A program made the position numbers and the translations under genes. Positions 1-8,010 of a stretch of DNA of 17,174 bases are shown piece by piece. The first letter of the stretch is position 1. Every line of letters begins with the position of its first letter. This DNA comes from CAYMLQ01 sp964390795. GTDB lineage: Bacteria; Verrucomicrobiota; Kiritimatiellia; RFP12; UBA1067. The stretch spans positions 1 through 17,174 of the forward strand of contig CAYMLQ010000088.1 of the NCBI GenBank assembly GCA_964390795.1. Direction: 5' to 3'. Below the pieces are notes generated by a model. The model made no database searches. It was not told the DNA's origin and saw only the letters and a program-made list of their open reading frames with translations.

Positions 1-1431
1 CTGGAGCTGGCCGTCGATGACGAGCGTGTTGTGGCTCAGGCTGCTGAGGCGGAAGATGCGCCAGCGGTCGGAGTCCTGCTTCGGGCTCCAGAGGTTCATC
101 TTGCGCGATTCGATGCGGTGGTAGCTCTCCGCGCCGAGGTCGTAGGCCCAGCGAACGCCCTCCGCGTCCAGCACGAACGAGCCGGCGTCCATGTGGCCGT
201 GCGGGGCCGAGGGCGAGCCGGCCTTCAGGCCCGCGAAGAGCGCCTTGGCGTTGTCCCACGACGTCCGGTGGATCGTGATCGGCACCTCGCTTTCGGAGAA
301 CCAGTTGAGCGGCGCTTTCGGGGCCAGCCCGTCGGGCACGGGCTGCAGCCAGAAGAGCGTGAAGGCGAAGAGGCGGTCCCCTTTCGGCGAGGTGCGGTTG
401 GCGCAGTGTTCGAGGAACTCGCGCTTTTCGAAGTAGGCGAGGACGTCGGGCCGGTTGAAGCGCTTGGCGAACCACCACAGGGCGCAGTCCGTGCCGCGGC
501 CCATGCCGCCGTCGGCGTAGTTGAAGGCCAGGCCGGAGGGGCCGGTGACGAGGTCCGGATAGTCGGCGGTGGCGGTGAAGCCGGGCAGGCTTGTCAGTCC
601 GTAGTCGGATTTCAGGACGCCTTCGAGCAGGGCGATGGCCAGCACGTTGAAGTCGGTGCCGTAGGCCCAGTAGCCGGGGCCTTCGGGGTAGCATCCTTTC
701 GGAGCGAAGGCGTGCATGGAGCGGGGCAGGTGGGTGATGGCGCGGTGGGCGATCTCCACGGCGAGGGGCTCCTGCGTGTCCATCAGGGCCAGCGCGCCGG
801 CCAGCATGCCCGCGTGGCAGACCTGACCCCAGTTGTTGCTGGCCTTGACCCAGCCGGTGTGCTTTTGCGAGGTTTTGAGGCCCTTGACGAGGATCGCCTC
901 GGCAACGGTCGCGCGGGTCGCCTCGTCGAGGTCGTTATAGAGCCAGTCGTAGCCAACGGCCATGGCGAGGGTCATCTCCGCGACGTCGAGGAAGTGCGAG
1001 GGGTTCCAGTCGGTAAAGCCCGCGACGGCGGTCATCTCGGCGCTGCAGCGGTCGAGGTAGGCGCGCTTGCCGGTGAGCCGGTAGGCCATGGCGAGCACGG
1101 AGGTGCGCTGGAGGACGGTGCGTGAGACGCCGAGCAGGCGGCGGCCCTCCATTTTGCGGGTGCTGGGCTTGGCGGCGAGCATCTGGTCAGCCTCGAAAAC
1201 CAGGCGGCCGAGCGCGAGTTTGGCGAGACCGTCGGTGGCGGTCTGCTCGCGCAGGGCGCTGAAGGCGGCGGCGTTGGCGAAGAGCAGCGGGTGGGTCTTG
1301 TCGGCCTGGCGGAGCGCGGCGGCGACGGTTGCGAGCGGCGTCTTGGCGGGGTCTTGGGGGGAGGGCGGCGGCGCCGCGAGGAGCGAGGCCGCGAGGGTGA
1401 GGGCGAATGCGAGAAGGGGCGTTCGTTTCAC
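1..1431 (-). CDS. Heparinase II/III-like polysaccharide lyase, secreted (partial, C-terminus off window)
   Basis: This leftward reading frame is open for all 477 visible codons and runs off the window at base 1. It starts at a GTG whose last two bases are shared with the TGA stop of the glycosyltransferase upstream (GTGA), so the two are probably translationally coupled; no clear Shine-Dalgarno is visible. Residues 1-20 form a signal peptide (VKRTPLLAFALTLAASLLAA), pointing to periplasm or export. The middle is an alpha-helical toroid like alginate lyases, with SNNWGQVCHAG near residue 198 and YPEGPGYWAYGTDFN near 250. The start of the heparinase II/III beta-sandwich follows, with the hallmark GHMDAGSFVLDAEGVRWAYD near 411 and HNTLVIDGQ near 467. 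The family cleaves uronic-acid polysaccharides by beta-elimination. The true substrate (heparin-like, alginate or other) cannot be read. The family call is confident; the specificity is unknown. Confidence 0.88.
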   Translation of the reverse strand, partial: MKRTPLLAFALTLAASLLAAPPPSPQDPAKTPLATVAAALRQADKTHPLLFANAAAFSALREQTATDGLAKLALGRLVFEADQMLAAKPSTRKMEGRRLLGVSRTVLQRTSVLAMAYRLTGKRAYLDRCSAEMTAVAGFTDWNPSHFLDVAEMTLAMAVGYDWLYNDLDEATRATVAEAILVKGLKTSQKHTGWVKASNNWGQVCHAGMLAGALALMDTQEPLAVEIAHRAITHLPRSMHAFAPKGCYPEGPGYWAYGTDFNVLAIALLEGVLKSDYGLTSLPGFTATADYPDLVTGPSGLAFNYADGGMGRGTDCALWWFAKRFNRPDVLAYFEKREFLEHCANRTSPKGDRLFAFTLFWLQPVPDGLAPKAPLNWFSESEVPITIHRTSWDNAKALFAGLKAGSPSAPHGHMDAGSFVLDAEGVRWAYDLGAESYHRIESRKMNLWSPKQDSDRWRIFRLSSLSHNTLVIDGQLQ

Positions 1432-3242
1432 GGGGAGGGGTCTTTCTTTTCGGCGGGGTGGTCGAAGACGGCGACTTCGCACGGCATGCGGCGCATGAGA
1501 AGGCCCAGCATAAAGCGGACGCCGTAGACGACGTGCGTGGCCATCACGCCCAGCCAGGTGACCAGCCACAGCGCAGGGGAGGTGTGGAAGGAGGAGAGGA
1601 GCGTGATGAGCGCGTACGCCGACAGCGAGGCCAGGTAGGCGGCGCGCAGCCACGGGTGCAGGAAGGAGAGGCCTGCGCCGGCGACGAGGCCCGCGACGAA
1701 AAGCGAGGGGATGAGGTAGCTCAGGCGCAGCGAGGTGGCTGGGAAGCGCTTAGCGAAGTGGCCGCGGTGCAGGGCGTAGCGACCGACCTGGCGCAGGTGG
1801 GGGCCGAACAGCGGGCGGCGGTGGTGGTAGACCAGCGCCCAGGGGTCGTAGACGATGCGCTTTTTCTGTCCGAGAACGATGTCGGCGCAGAGGATGGTGT
1901 CCTCGCCCGGCCAGAAATCGGTGCGGTAGCCGTTGATGGTCTTGAGGAGGGAGGTGCGCACGAAGAGGTTGCAGCTCGGGTAATCGTCCACATTGGCGCG
2001 GACGCGGTCGCCGATGTAGCGGTAGCGGAAGTTTCCCGAGACGAGGATGTTGGCGTAGACGCGGCCGCCGGCCTGCGCCATGAAAGGGTCGTTGGCCGGG
2101 GTGACGCCGGGCCCTCCGAGGCCGCCGACATCGGGCAGGGTGAAGTACTTGACCGCCTGTTCCAGCCAGTTGCTCACGGGGAAGGCGTCGTCGTCCAGAA
2201 AGGCGACGATCTCGCCTTTAGCGGCGCGGATGCCGTCGTTGCGCTTTTCGGCGGGGCGCGTCTTGCCGGTGGGAAGCACGCGCAGCTCGAAAGGATAGGG
2301 GCCGAGCGCGGCGGGCCCGTCGGGCAGGACGATGACCTCGAAGTTCCGGTAGGTCTGGAGGGACAGGGCCGCGAGGCATTCGGTCAGGTAGGGGCTGGGG
2401 GCGGGGCAGGCGATCACGACCGAGACAAAGAACGGCTTGTCCATGGGCGGGGCCACCTCGACGCTGTCGTAGTAGCGCAGCACGTGGATGCGGTAGAAGA
2501 TGGCCAGCGTGTCGTGCATCACCTGCTTGACGTTGTTCCAAGAGAGGCAGCCGACCTTCTGGCCGAAGTGCATGTCGATGGGGGCCTCGGCCACGGAATA
2601 CCCTTTGGCATGTGCGATCGAGAGAACCTCGAGGTCGAACGCGAAGGTTTTCACCAGCATCCGCTCAAAGGCCCAGCCGAGGGCGTCGCGCGTGAAGAGC
2701 TTCATGCCGGTTTGAGTGTCGGAAACCGGCAGCCCGACCAGCAGGCGCACGATGGCGAAGTAAACGCTGCTGGCCAGACGGCGGTGCCAGGGGTAGTCGA
2801 TGACGGAGTCGGGATGGCGTTTGGAGCCGATGACGATGGCGGCGCGTTTCTCCTCCATGATGTCGAAGAACGTGGTGATGCGCGAAGGGGAGAGGTCGAG
2901 GTCTGCGTCCAGCAGCAGGATGTGCGAGCCGCAGGAGGCCGCGAAACCGCACCGGAGCGCGTTCCCTTTGCCCGCATTGACCTTCACGAAGACCGGGCGC
3001 ACGTGTTCCGGGTCTTGAGCTGCGGCCCGGCGGATGGCCTCAGCGGTGCCGTCACGGCTGCCGTCGTCCACCGGCAGAACCTCGAACGGGATATGACCGC
3101 GCAACAAGTTGCAGACCGTCTCGACATTGCGCTCGATGACAGGCTCAAGCCCGTACGCGGGCATGATCACGCTCAAACAGCCTTTCTGACCTAGACAGGC
3201 TTTTGCGGAGCGCCAAAGATTTTTCGCGTTTTCAGTGGTCAT
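1428..3242 (-). CDS. Tandem-domain family 2 glycosyltransferase with C-terminal membrane helices
   Basis: The protein has 604 residues from the ATG at 3242; an in-frame TTG at 3269 would add nine. Two GT-A domains are fused. The first (about 22-245) resembles dolichyl-phosphate mannose synthase, with VIMPAYGLE, DDGSRDGT at 59-66 and the DADLDLS metal-site region at 112-118. The second (about 271-480) is another GT2 domain with SVVIACPAPSPYLTECL, FLDDDAFP at 348-355 and a GED catalytic-base motif at 446-448. Three hydrophobic segments follow at roughly 505-528, 533-553 and 557-583. Such enzymes transfer sugars from nucleotide donors to lipid or polysaccharide acceptors at the cytoplasmic face of the membrane. 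The stop overlaps the GTG of the downstream lyase, so the two form an operon. Neither start has a good Shine-Dalgarno; I chose the ATG because it overlaps the stop of a short leader ORF. The acceptor is unknown. Confidence 0.85.
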   Translation of the reverse strand: MTTENAKNLWRSAKACLGQKGCLSVIMPAYGLEPVIERNVETVCNLLRGHIPFEVLPVDDGSRDGTAEAIRRAAAQDPEHVRPVFVKVNAGKGNALRCGFAASCGSHILLLDADLDLSPSRITTFFDIMEEKRAAIVIGSKRHPDSVIDYPWHRRLASSVYFAIVRLLVGLPVSDTQTGMKLFTRDALGWAFERMLVKTFAFDLEVLSIAHAKGYSVAEAPIDMHFGQKVGCLSWNNVKQVMHDTLAIFYRIHVLRYYDSVEVAPPMDKPFFVSVVIACPAPSPYLTECLAALSLQTYRNFEVIVLPDGPAALGPYPFELRVLPTGKTRPAEKRNDGIRAAKGEIVAFLDDDAFPVSNWLEQAVKYFTLPDVGGLGGPGVTPANDPFMAQAGGRVYANILVSGNFRYRYIGDRVRANVDDYPSCNLFVRTSLLKTINGYRTDFWPGEDTILCADIVLGQKKRIVYDPWALVYHHRRPLFGPHLRQVGRYALHRGHFAKRFPATSLRLSYLIPSLFVAGLVAGAGLSFLHPWLRAAYLASLSAYALITLLSSFHTSPALWLVTWLGVMATHVVYGVRFMLGLLMRRMPCEVAVFDHPAEKKDPSP

Positions 3243-3274
3243 TCGCCGGTAGATAAGTAAAATACCCAATTCAT
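3239..3274 (-). CDS. Possible 11-codon leader ORF overlapping the glycosyltransferase start
   Basis: An ATG at 3274 opens an 11-codon frame reading MNWVFYLSTGE. Its TGA overlaps the glycosyltransferase ATG as ATGA. The glycosyltransferase itself lacks a clear Shine-Dalgarno, so reinitiation from this mini-ORF would explain its translation. The leader has only a weak purine stretch (GAAAAAGA) upstream. It could be chance, or the real glycosyltransferase start could be the TTG inside it. Confidence 0.3.
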   Translation of the reverse strand: MNWVFYLSTGE

Positions 3275-3334
3275 TCTTTTTCGTCAGGTTCGGCGGCGCG
3301 TGCGTGCCGACCCGCGTTTCCCAAACGTGTTGTG

Positions 3335-3363
3335 ATGATATGCGAGTAGTGCGCGTAAACCAA
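3335..3363 (-). promoter_or_regulatory. Candidate promoter for the glycosyltransferase-lyase operon
   Basis: On the minus strand, TTGGTT (3363-3358) and TATCAT (3340-3335) are separated by 17 bases. The -10 matches the sigma-70 consensus at five of six positions and the -35 at three of six. The predicted 5' leader would be about 85 nt and would contain the short leader ORF. A small inverted repeat, CGTTT-CCC-AAACG, sits at 3315-3327 just downstream of the predicted start site. Confidence 0.35.
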
Positions 3364-3410
3364 ACGAAAAATGTATGAAAAATGCGTTTCCTTTTCTGAG
3401 GTGAGTACGG

Positions 3411-4616
3411 ATGTTGCGGAACTTCTTAACAGTGTTGGGCTTCAGCCTCCTGCTGATCGGGCCGGGATGCGTCAAATCCGATGTGTCAGCCGTCGAGGAG
3501 AAGGAGCGCAGTTCGGCGCTTTACCGCAAGGCCCGCGACGCCGAGCAGTCGGGAGATGTCAAGGCGGCGGTTCGCTTTTACAATGAGGTTCTGCTCGAGG
3601 AGCCGAAGTCGTTCTTGGCGCATTTTCAACTGGCCACGCTGCTGCATGACCACGACGAGAATTACATCGGCGCGATCTATCATTACCAGCAGTACCTCTA
3701 CCTCCGGCCGGAGTCGGAGAAGAGCGCGTTGGCGCAAGACCGCATCCGGATCGCGGAGCAGCTTCTTGCGCCGCAGATCCTGCGAAAGGTGGGCGAATCG
3801 GTCCAGGGCATTTCGCAGGCGCATCTGTTGAAAGAAAACGAGCGCCTCAACCGCCTCATCACCGGTCTGGAGCGGGAGAAGTCGGTGCTGGCCGAAGGGA
3901 AGGCCCAGGTTGAGACAGAGCTGGAGAAGGTTCGTAGCGACCATGCGCACCTGCGCGAGATGCTCAACAAGATGCGTGTCGGCGAGGCGGTGGCCGCGCC
4001 TGCCGAACCGCTGCTGAAGCGCGCCGGGGTTGCCGAAGTGCCCAACGAGGCGGAGCGGGCTCCCGTCAAACTGGATGCGAAGTCGCTGCGGGCCCTGCGT
4101 CAGGAGGCGGAGGCGGCTTCGGAAAGCGGAGCCAAGGCGGAGACGCGCAAGCCGCTGGTCAACGTGCCCTCCACAGAGTCCGTGCTGAAAAAAGTGCAGG
4201 CGCGGCTGACGGGCGAACCGGTGCCTGTAGCCGAGCCGGTCAAGGCAGTAGAGCCTGATAAGCCCGCCGCCCGCGAAGCGGGAGCAAGCGAGGGGGGAAC
4301 TCGAACGCCGAACGCCGAACGCCGAACGCCGAACGCTGAAGTTACCGACAAGAAGGCGTCGCCGGAGAAGAGCGAGAAGTTGGGCAAGTCCGCCCTTTCC
4401 GGATTTTCGCTGTTTGGCAAAGAGGACAAGAAAGAGAAGACGGTCAGGACGGGAGAAGTTCGGACCTACGTGGTGCAGCCGGGCGACACGCTGTTCCGCG
4501 TGGCGGAAAAATTTTACGGAGACTCGACGTATTGGAAGAAGATCCGCGACGCCAACCGGACCCGGATCGATCCGGACGGGCGCATCCGCGCGGGGCAGAT
4601 CATCGTCGTGCCGTGA
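3411..4616 (+). CDS. TPR / coiled-coil / LysM envelope lipoprotein
   Basis: The 401-residue protein starts at an ATG preceded by a strong GAGGTGAG Shine-Dalgarno. Residues 1-19 are a hydrophobic export signal ending LLLIGPGC. Cys20 is a plausible lipidation site, although glycine at -3 makes the lipobox imperfect. Residues about 33-110 look like tetratricopeptide repeats (ALYRKARDAEQSGDVKAAVR, then SFLAHFQLATLLHD). A coiled coil covers about 125-175. A low-complexity Pro/Ala/Glu linker follows, and a LysM domain sits at about 352-401 (TYVVQPGDTLFRVAEKFYGD, ending RIRAGQIIVVP). LysM domains bind peptidoglycan, so this is probably an envelope scaffold or a hydrolase-coordination factor. It is the first gene of a rightward cluster with a second LysM lipoprotein. 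Five exact 7-bp repeats are inserted in frame in the linker. The exact role is unknown. Confidence 0.85.
   Translation: MLRNFLTVLGFSLLLIGPGCVKSDVSAVEEKERSSALYRKARDAEQSGDVKAAVRFYNEVLLEEPKSFLAHFQLATLLHDHDENYIGAIYHYQQYLYLRPESEKSALAQDRIRIAEQLLAPQILRKVGESVQGISQAHLLKENERLNRLITGLEREKSVLAEGKAQVETELEKVRSDHAHLREMLNKMRVGEAVAAPAEPLLKRAGVAEVPNEAERAPVKLDAKSLRALRQEAEAASESGAKAETRKPLVNVPSTESVLKKVQARLTGEPVPVAEPVKAVEPDKPAAREAGASEGGTRTPNAERRTPNAEVTDKKASPEKSEKLGKSALSGFSLFGKEDKKEKTVRTGEVRTYVVQPGDTLFRVAEKFYGDSTYWKKIRDANRTRIDPDGRIRAGQIIVVP
4302..4336 (+). repeat. Five tandem copies of a 7-bp unit (CGAACGC) inside the LysM gene
   Basis: The heptamer CGAACGC is repeated five times without error at 4302-4336. Because seven is not a multiple of three, the repeat reads through all frames and gives the peptide RTPNAERRTPNAE in the linker between coiled coil and LysM domain. 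Loss or gain of one unit would shift the frame and remove the LysM domain. Confidence 0.9.
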
Positions 4617-4636
4617 GCGGGGAAGGGTGAGGGGGC

Positions 4637-4963
4637 ATGCTGCCGAAAATAGGAAAGCGGATTCTGAAGCCCGGCACGCCCAGCGTGTTCGTCGGGTGCG
4701 GCTCGGGGCGCACTCCCTTTTCGTGGCGGCTGGATGTCCGCGAGGACGCCTACGGCAATAAGCAGTTTTTCAGCAAGCGCAAGCGCCCGAGCCTAGAGCG
4801 CGGCCGCACCAAGCTGTTCCACTACATCTCGGCGGGCGGCATGCGGCAGCTTCGGCGCACGTCTGTGGATGATCAGATCGAGGACCGGCGCCGGTCGTTT
4901 CTGGTGTTTCTTAGCCTGATGGCGCTCCTTTGGGTGGTGTTCTACTTTTTACCCAGCGCGTAG
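4637..4963 (+). CDS. Small basic protein with C-terminal membrane anchor, unknown function
   Basis: The 108-residue protein lies between two LysM lipoprotein genes, 20 bases after the first and 22 before the second. A purine-rich GGGTGAGGGGG precedes the ATG. The first 85 residues are polar and strongly basic (many Lys/Arg, for example FFSKRKRPSLERGRTK). One hydrophobic helix at about 88-105 (LVFLSLMALLWVVFYF) ends at the C-terminus. This suggests a tail-anchored inner-membrane protein with its basic part in the cytoplasm. I recognise no family. Its position implies it works with the flanking LysM lipoproteins, perhaps as a membrane partner, but that is inference. Codon use and GC content match its neighbours, so it is likely a real gene. 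Confidence 0.75.
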   Translation: MLPKIGKRILKPGTPSVFVGCGSGRTPFSWRLDVREDAYGNKQFFSKRKRPSLERGRTKLFHYISAGGMRQLRRTSVDDQIEDRRRSFLVFLSLMALLWVVFYFLPSA

Positions 4964-4985
4964 CGGTGGAGGGAAGGCGGCAGAC

Positions 4986-5630
4986 ATGAACGCACAAGCA
5001 ACGTTTCTGATGGCGGTCGGCACCGTGTTGGTTTCGGGGTGCGCCGGCCCCATGTTCAGGGGCACCATTCTCGAGCTGCCGGAACAGCGTGATCCGGTTG
5101 TCGCGCGGATCGCCACCAACACGCAGCAGATGACGCTGGAGTTTCGGCAGCTTTCGGAGCAGATGGAGTCGCTCAACCGGAATCAGGCGCTGCTGGAGGG
5201 CCGGCTGAACCGGCTGGAGACGCAGTTGGCGGCGGGCGGGCATACTCAGGATGACCTGACGGGCCTTCGCAAGGATGTGCAACTGATTCGTGCGGAGCGC
5301 GAGACGCTGAAAAAAGAGATTACCGAGGATCTCGCCGCTCGTATCGACAGGGCTGCCGCTCGGCAGCAGGCGGAGGTTCAGGTGGCACGCTCGGCAGCAG
5401 GCGGCGGCGCTGGTGCGTCTGCGGGGCCCTCACGCGGGGCGGGCGCGGGCGCTGGGACTGTGGTTGCCGGGCCGGCGCGCGCGGGGTACGAGCATAAGGT
5501 CGAGAGAGGGCAGACGCTTTCCGAGATCGCGCGCGGCTACGGCAAAAGCCTGGACGCGATCTTGAAGGCCAACAAGATTTCGAATCCTTCGAGCATCCGC
5601 GTGGGCCAGGTGCTCTTCATTCCGGACTGA
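4986..5630 (+). CDS. Coiled-coil LysM lipoprotein
   Basis: The 214-residue protein has a good lipoprotein signal: a short hydrophobic stretch followed by LVSGC, with Cys19 as the lipidated residue. A GGAGGGAAGG Shine-Dalgarno lies nine bases upstream of the ATG. Residues about 38-125 are predicted coiled coil, with the heptad pattern in QMTLEFRQLSEQMESLNRNQ. A Gly/Ala-rich linker (about 133-165) leads to a C-terminal LysM domain at about 168-214 (HKVERGQTLSEIARGYGKS, ending IRVGQVLFIPD). The layout suggests an outer-membrane lipoprotein reaching across the periplasm to peptidoglycan. It shares lipidation, coiled coil and LysM with the first gene of the cluster but lacks the TPR part. Its stop codon overlaps the Shine-Dalgarno of hemB, so hemB translation is probably coupled to it. 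Confidence 0.85.
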   Translation: MNAQATFLMAVGTVLVSGCAGPMFRGTILELPEQRDPVVARIATNTQQMTLEFRQLSEQMESLNRNQALLEGRLNRLETQLAAGGHTQDDLTGLRKDVQLIRAERETLKKEITEDLAARIDRAAARQQAEVQVARSAAGGGAGASAGPSRGAGAGAGTVVAGPARAGYEHKVERGQTLSEIARGYGKSLDAILKANKISNPSSIRVGQVLFIPD

Positions 5631-5637
5631 GGTGAGC

Positions 5638-6618
5638 ATGGGTTATCCAGAAGTACGACTGCGCCGTCTGCGCCGCACGGCCGCCATCCGCCGCCTGTTC
5701 GACGCGCCGGTTCCGCCGCCGTCCAAGTTCGTATGGCCGGTTTTTGTGGTCGAGGGCGAGAACCGGAGCGAGCCGATCGGCGCCATGCCGGGGCAGTGCC
5801 GTCTGAGTGTCGACGAACTCCTGCGCGCCTTGGAGCCGGTGGCGGCGCAAGGGATCGGCGGGGTGCTGCTCTTCGGGCAGACGGAGGGCGGGAAGGACGC
5901 GGGCGGCAGCGGCGCTTACGACGAGCGGGGTGTGGTGCAGCGCGCGGTGCCGGCGATCAAGCGCGCGTACCCCGACCTGGTGGTGATGACGGACGTCTGT
6001 CTCTGCGCGTATACGGCGCACGGCCACTGCGGCCCGCTGGACCGGCAGGGCCAGGTGGACAACGACGCCGCAGCCGGCCTGCTGGCGCGCGTGGCGGTGT
6101 CGCACGCGGCGGCAGGGGCGGACGTGGTGGCGCCGAGCGCGATGATGGACGGGCAGGTGCAGGCGATCCGCGAGGCGCTGGATGAAAACGCATTCGAGCA
6201 GACGCTTCTGATGGCCTACTCGACCAAGTTCGCCTCGTCGATGTACGGACCGTTCCGCGACGCGGAGAACTCCGCGCCGTCCTCGGGCGACCGCAAGGGG
6301 TATCAGGCGTCGTACGGCAATCTGCGGGCCGCGCTGCGCGAGTCGGATTTTGACGAGGACGAGGGGGCGGACATTCTAATGGTCAAGCCGGCCCTTTTCT
6401 ATCTGGATGTGCTGGCCAGGCTGCGCGAGCGCACCGAGCTGCCGGTGGCGGCCTACAACGTGAGCGGCGAGTACAGCATGCTGATCGCGGCGGCGGAGCG
6501 CGGCTGGGGCGATCTCAACGGCATGGTGCGCGAGTCGCTGATGGCGCTGGAGCGCGCGGGCGCGGATCTCTTCCTGACGTACTGGGCGCCGCGCTATCGT
6601 GAGATCTTCTGTCCGTGA
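5638..6618 (+). CDS. hemB: Porphobilinogen synthase (delta-aminolevulinic acid dehydratase)
   Basis: The 326-residue protein has the normal length for the family. It condenses two 5-aminolevulinate molecules to porphobilinogen, the first common step of tetrapyrrole (haem) synthesis, in the cytosol. Both Schiff-base lysines are present: Lys197 in MAYSTKFASSMYGPFRDA and Lys250 in ADILMVKPALFYLDVL. The cysteine triad DVCLCAYTAHGHCG (Cys121, Cys123, Cys131) marks the zinc-dependent type rather than the Asp-rich magnesium type. I chose the ATG at 5638 over the GTG at 5632 because GAGGTGA at 5629-5635 gives a proper Shine-Dalgarno only for the ATG. That site overlaps the stop of the LysM gene, so the two share an operon. 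Haem supply may matter for c-type proteins such as the HzsA-like gene in this window, but they are not co-transcribed. Confidence 0.97.
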   Translation: MGYPEVRLRRLRRTAAIRRLFDAPVPPPSKFVWPVFVVEGENRSEPIGAMPGQCRLSVDELLRALEPVAAQGIGGVLLFGQTEGGKDAGGSGAYDERGVVQRAVPAIKRAYPDLVVMTDVCLCAYTAHGHCGPLDRQGQVDNDAAAGLLARVAVSHAAAGADVVAPSAMMDGQVQAIREALDENAFEQTLLMAYSTKFASSMYGPFRDAENSAPSSGDRKGYQASYGNLRAALRESDFDEDEGADILMVKPALFYLDVLARLRERTELPVAAYNVSGEYSMLIAAAERGWGDLNGMVRESLMALERAGADLFLTYWAPRYREIFCP

Positions 6619-6660
6619 CGGAGTCCGGCAGAGGGAAACGGACTCAAGGAGTTAGTCAGC

Positions 6661-8010
6661 ATGAAAACGAGAGTCTCACGTCGAGCGTTCATTAAAACCG
6701 GGGCGGCATCATCATTCCTGATTTGTTCCACGCGTACGGCGTTCACCTATACGGCTAATGAAAAGATCAGGTTCGCGCTGGTTGGCATCGGTGGCATGGG
6801 GTCCAAGGGCGTCGACGTTGCCTCCGGGGAGCATATCGCGGCGGCTGCGGACGTTGATATGAACCACGCGGCCAAGTCGGTGGCGAAGATCAAGCAGAGT
6901 TCGCCGGATGCGAAGTTTTATACAGACTACCGGAAACTTTTTGACGAGCAGAAGCAGATCGACGCCGTGTGGGTGGCGACTCCTGACCATCATCATTTCC
7001 CCGCAACCGTCAGGGCGCTGGAGGCCGGGTTCAACGTGTATTGCGAGAAGCCGCTCTGTCATGACGTATACGAGGTTCGCAAGCTCAGGGAGCTGGCGAA
7101 GGCCAAGAAGGTTGTCACGCAGATGGGGAACCAGGGTCATTCCGGCGAACACGTCCGACTGCTGTGCGAATGGATCTGGCAGGGCTCGCTGGGCGATGTG
7201 ACGGAAGCGCATGTTCGTCCTCCTTACAACCAGATGGATTACGGCTCACGCGACGCCGGCCAGCCGGCTCAGCCGCCGGCCAGCCTCGACTGGAATCTCT
7301 GGCAGGGCATTGTCAAGGAGCGCGAGTTCCGCACCGGGATTCATCCGGCCAAATGGCGCGGTTGGCTGGATTATGGCACGGGGCTGCTGGGGGACTGGTT
7401 CTGCCACAATGCGGACGGGGCGATCTGGGGGCTGAAACTCACGGAGGCGGACACGTGCGAGGTGGAGTGCGAGGGTGAGGAGACAAGCGCGACCAATTGG
7501 GCGCACGAAGCGCGGGTGTCGTGGTCCTTTCCCAAGCGCGGCGATATGGTTCCCTGCGTGATGCGCTGGAGTTCCGGGATCTACAGTAATTACGTTGCGA
7601 AGCCGATGCCGAAGACGATCGAGCCGGAGCGCATCGCGGCGACCTCGGAGCATCCGAGCGCTTACTACGGCACCAAGGGGACGGCGGTTTCGGGCTGGTG
7701 GATGCAAAACGCACGTCTTTTCCCCGAGACCTTCATGAAGGAGGTCGGCAAGCCTAATGCGGTTCTGCCGCGTGTGAAGGGCGGTCACGAAAATAGCTTT
7801 CTCAACGCGATCCGCACGGGTGGGCGGTCGTCTTCCGACTTCGATTACTCGGCTCGGCTGACGGAGATCATGCTGATCGGTAACATCGCCACGCGGGTGC
7901 GGGAAAAGCTGTCGTACGACTTCCGCACGGGCAGATTCACGAACAACGACAAGGCGAACGCGATGCTGAAGCGCGAACCGCGCAAGGGCTGGGAGTTCGG
8001 GTACGTATAG
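6661..8010 (+). CDS. Tat-exported Gfo/Idh/MocA family oxidoreductase
   Basis: The 449-residue protein begins at an ATG nine bases after AAGGAG, 42 bases past hemB. The N-terminus carries a twin-arginine signal (SRRAFIKTGAASSFLICS, residues 6-23), so it is exported folded with its cofactor. A Rossmann NAD(P)-binding motif VGIGGMGSKG is at 41-50. The family lysine is in CEKPLC (Lys130). GDWFCHNADGAIWGL supplies the Asp/His region of the C-terminal domain. The family oxidises or reduces sugars, inositols and related compounds with NAD(P). Secreted Tat versions are abundant in PVC bacteria and often serve polysaccharide breakdown. The substrate cannot be read. It may be the last gene of the rightward cluster or a separate unit; no terminator is evident behind it. 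Confidence 0.92.
   Translation: MKTRVSRRAFIKTGAASSFLICSTRTAFTYTANEKIRFALVGIGGMGSKGVDVASGEHIAAAADVDMNHAAKSVAKIKQSSPDAKFYTDYRKLFDEQKQIDAVWVATPDHHHFPATVRALEAGFNVYCEKPLCHDVYEVRKLRELAKAKKVVTQMGNQGHSGEHVRLLCEWIWQGSLGDVTEAHVRPPYNQMDYGSRDAGQPAQPPASLDWNLWQGIVKEREFRTGIHPAKWRGWLDYGTGLLGDWFCHNADGAIWGLKLTEADTCEVECEGEETSATNWAHEARVSWSFPKRGDMVPCVMRWSSGIYSNYVAKPMPKTIEPERIAATSEHPSAYYGTKGTAVSGWWMQNARLFPETFMKEVGKPNAVLPRVKGGHENSFLNAIRTGGRSSSDFDYSARLTEIMLIGNIATRVREKLSYDFRTGRFTNNDKANAMLKREPRKGWEFGYV

Noticed and set aside
31..1125. Long rightward open frame over the first kilobase
   Set aside because: It is antisense to the heparinase-like gene; its Val/Gly/Ala/Arg-rich product has no motifs and arises from high GC content.
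1407..3194. 595-codon rightward frame
   Set aside because: It is a shadow of the glycosyltransferase gene, whose motifs on the minus strand are clear.
5632..5637. GTG start two codons upstream for hemB
   Set aside because: The GTG lies inside the Shine-Dalgarno sequence that serves the ATG at 5638.
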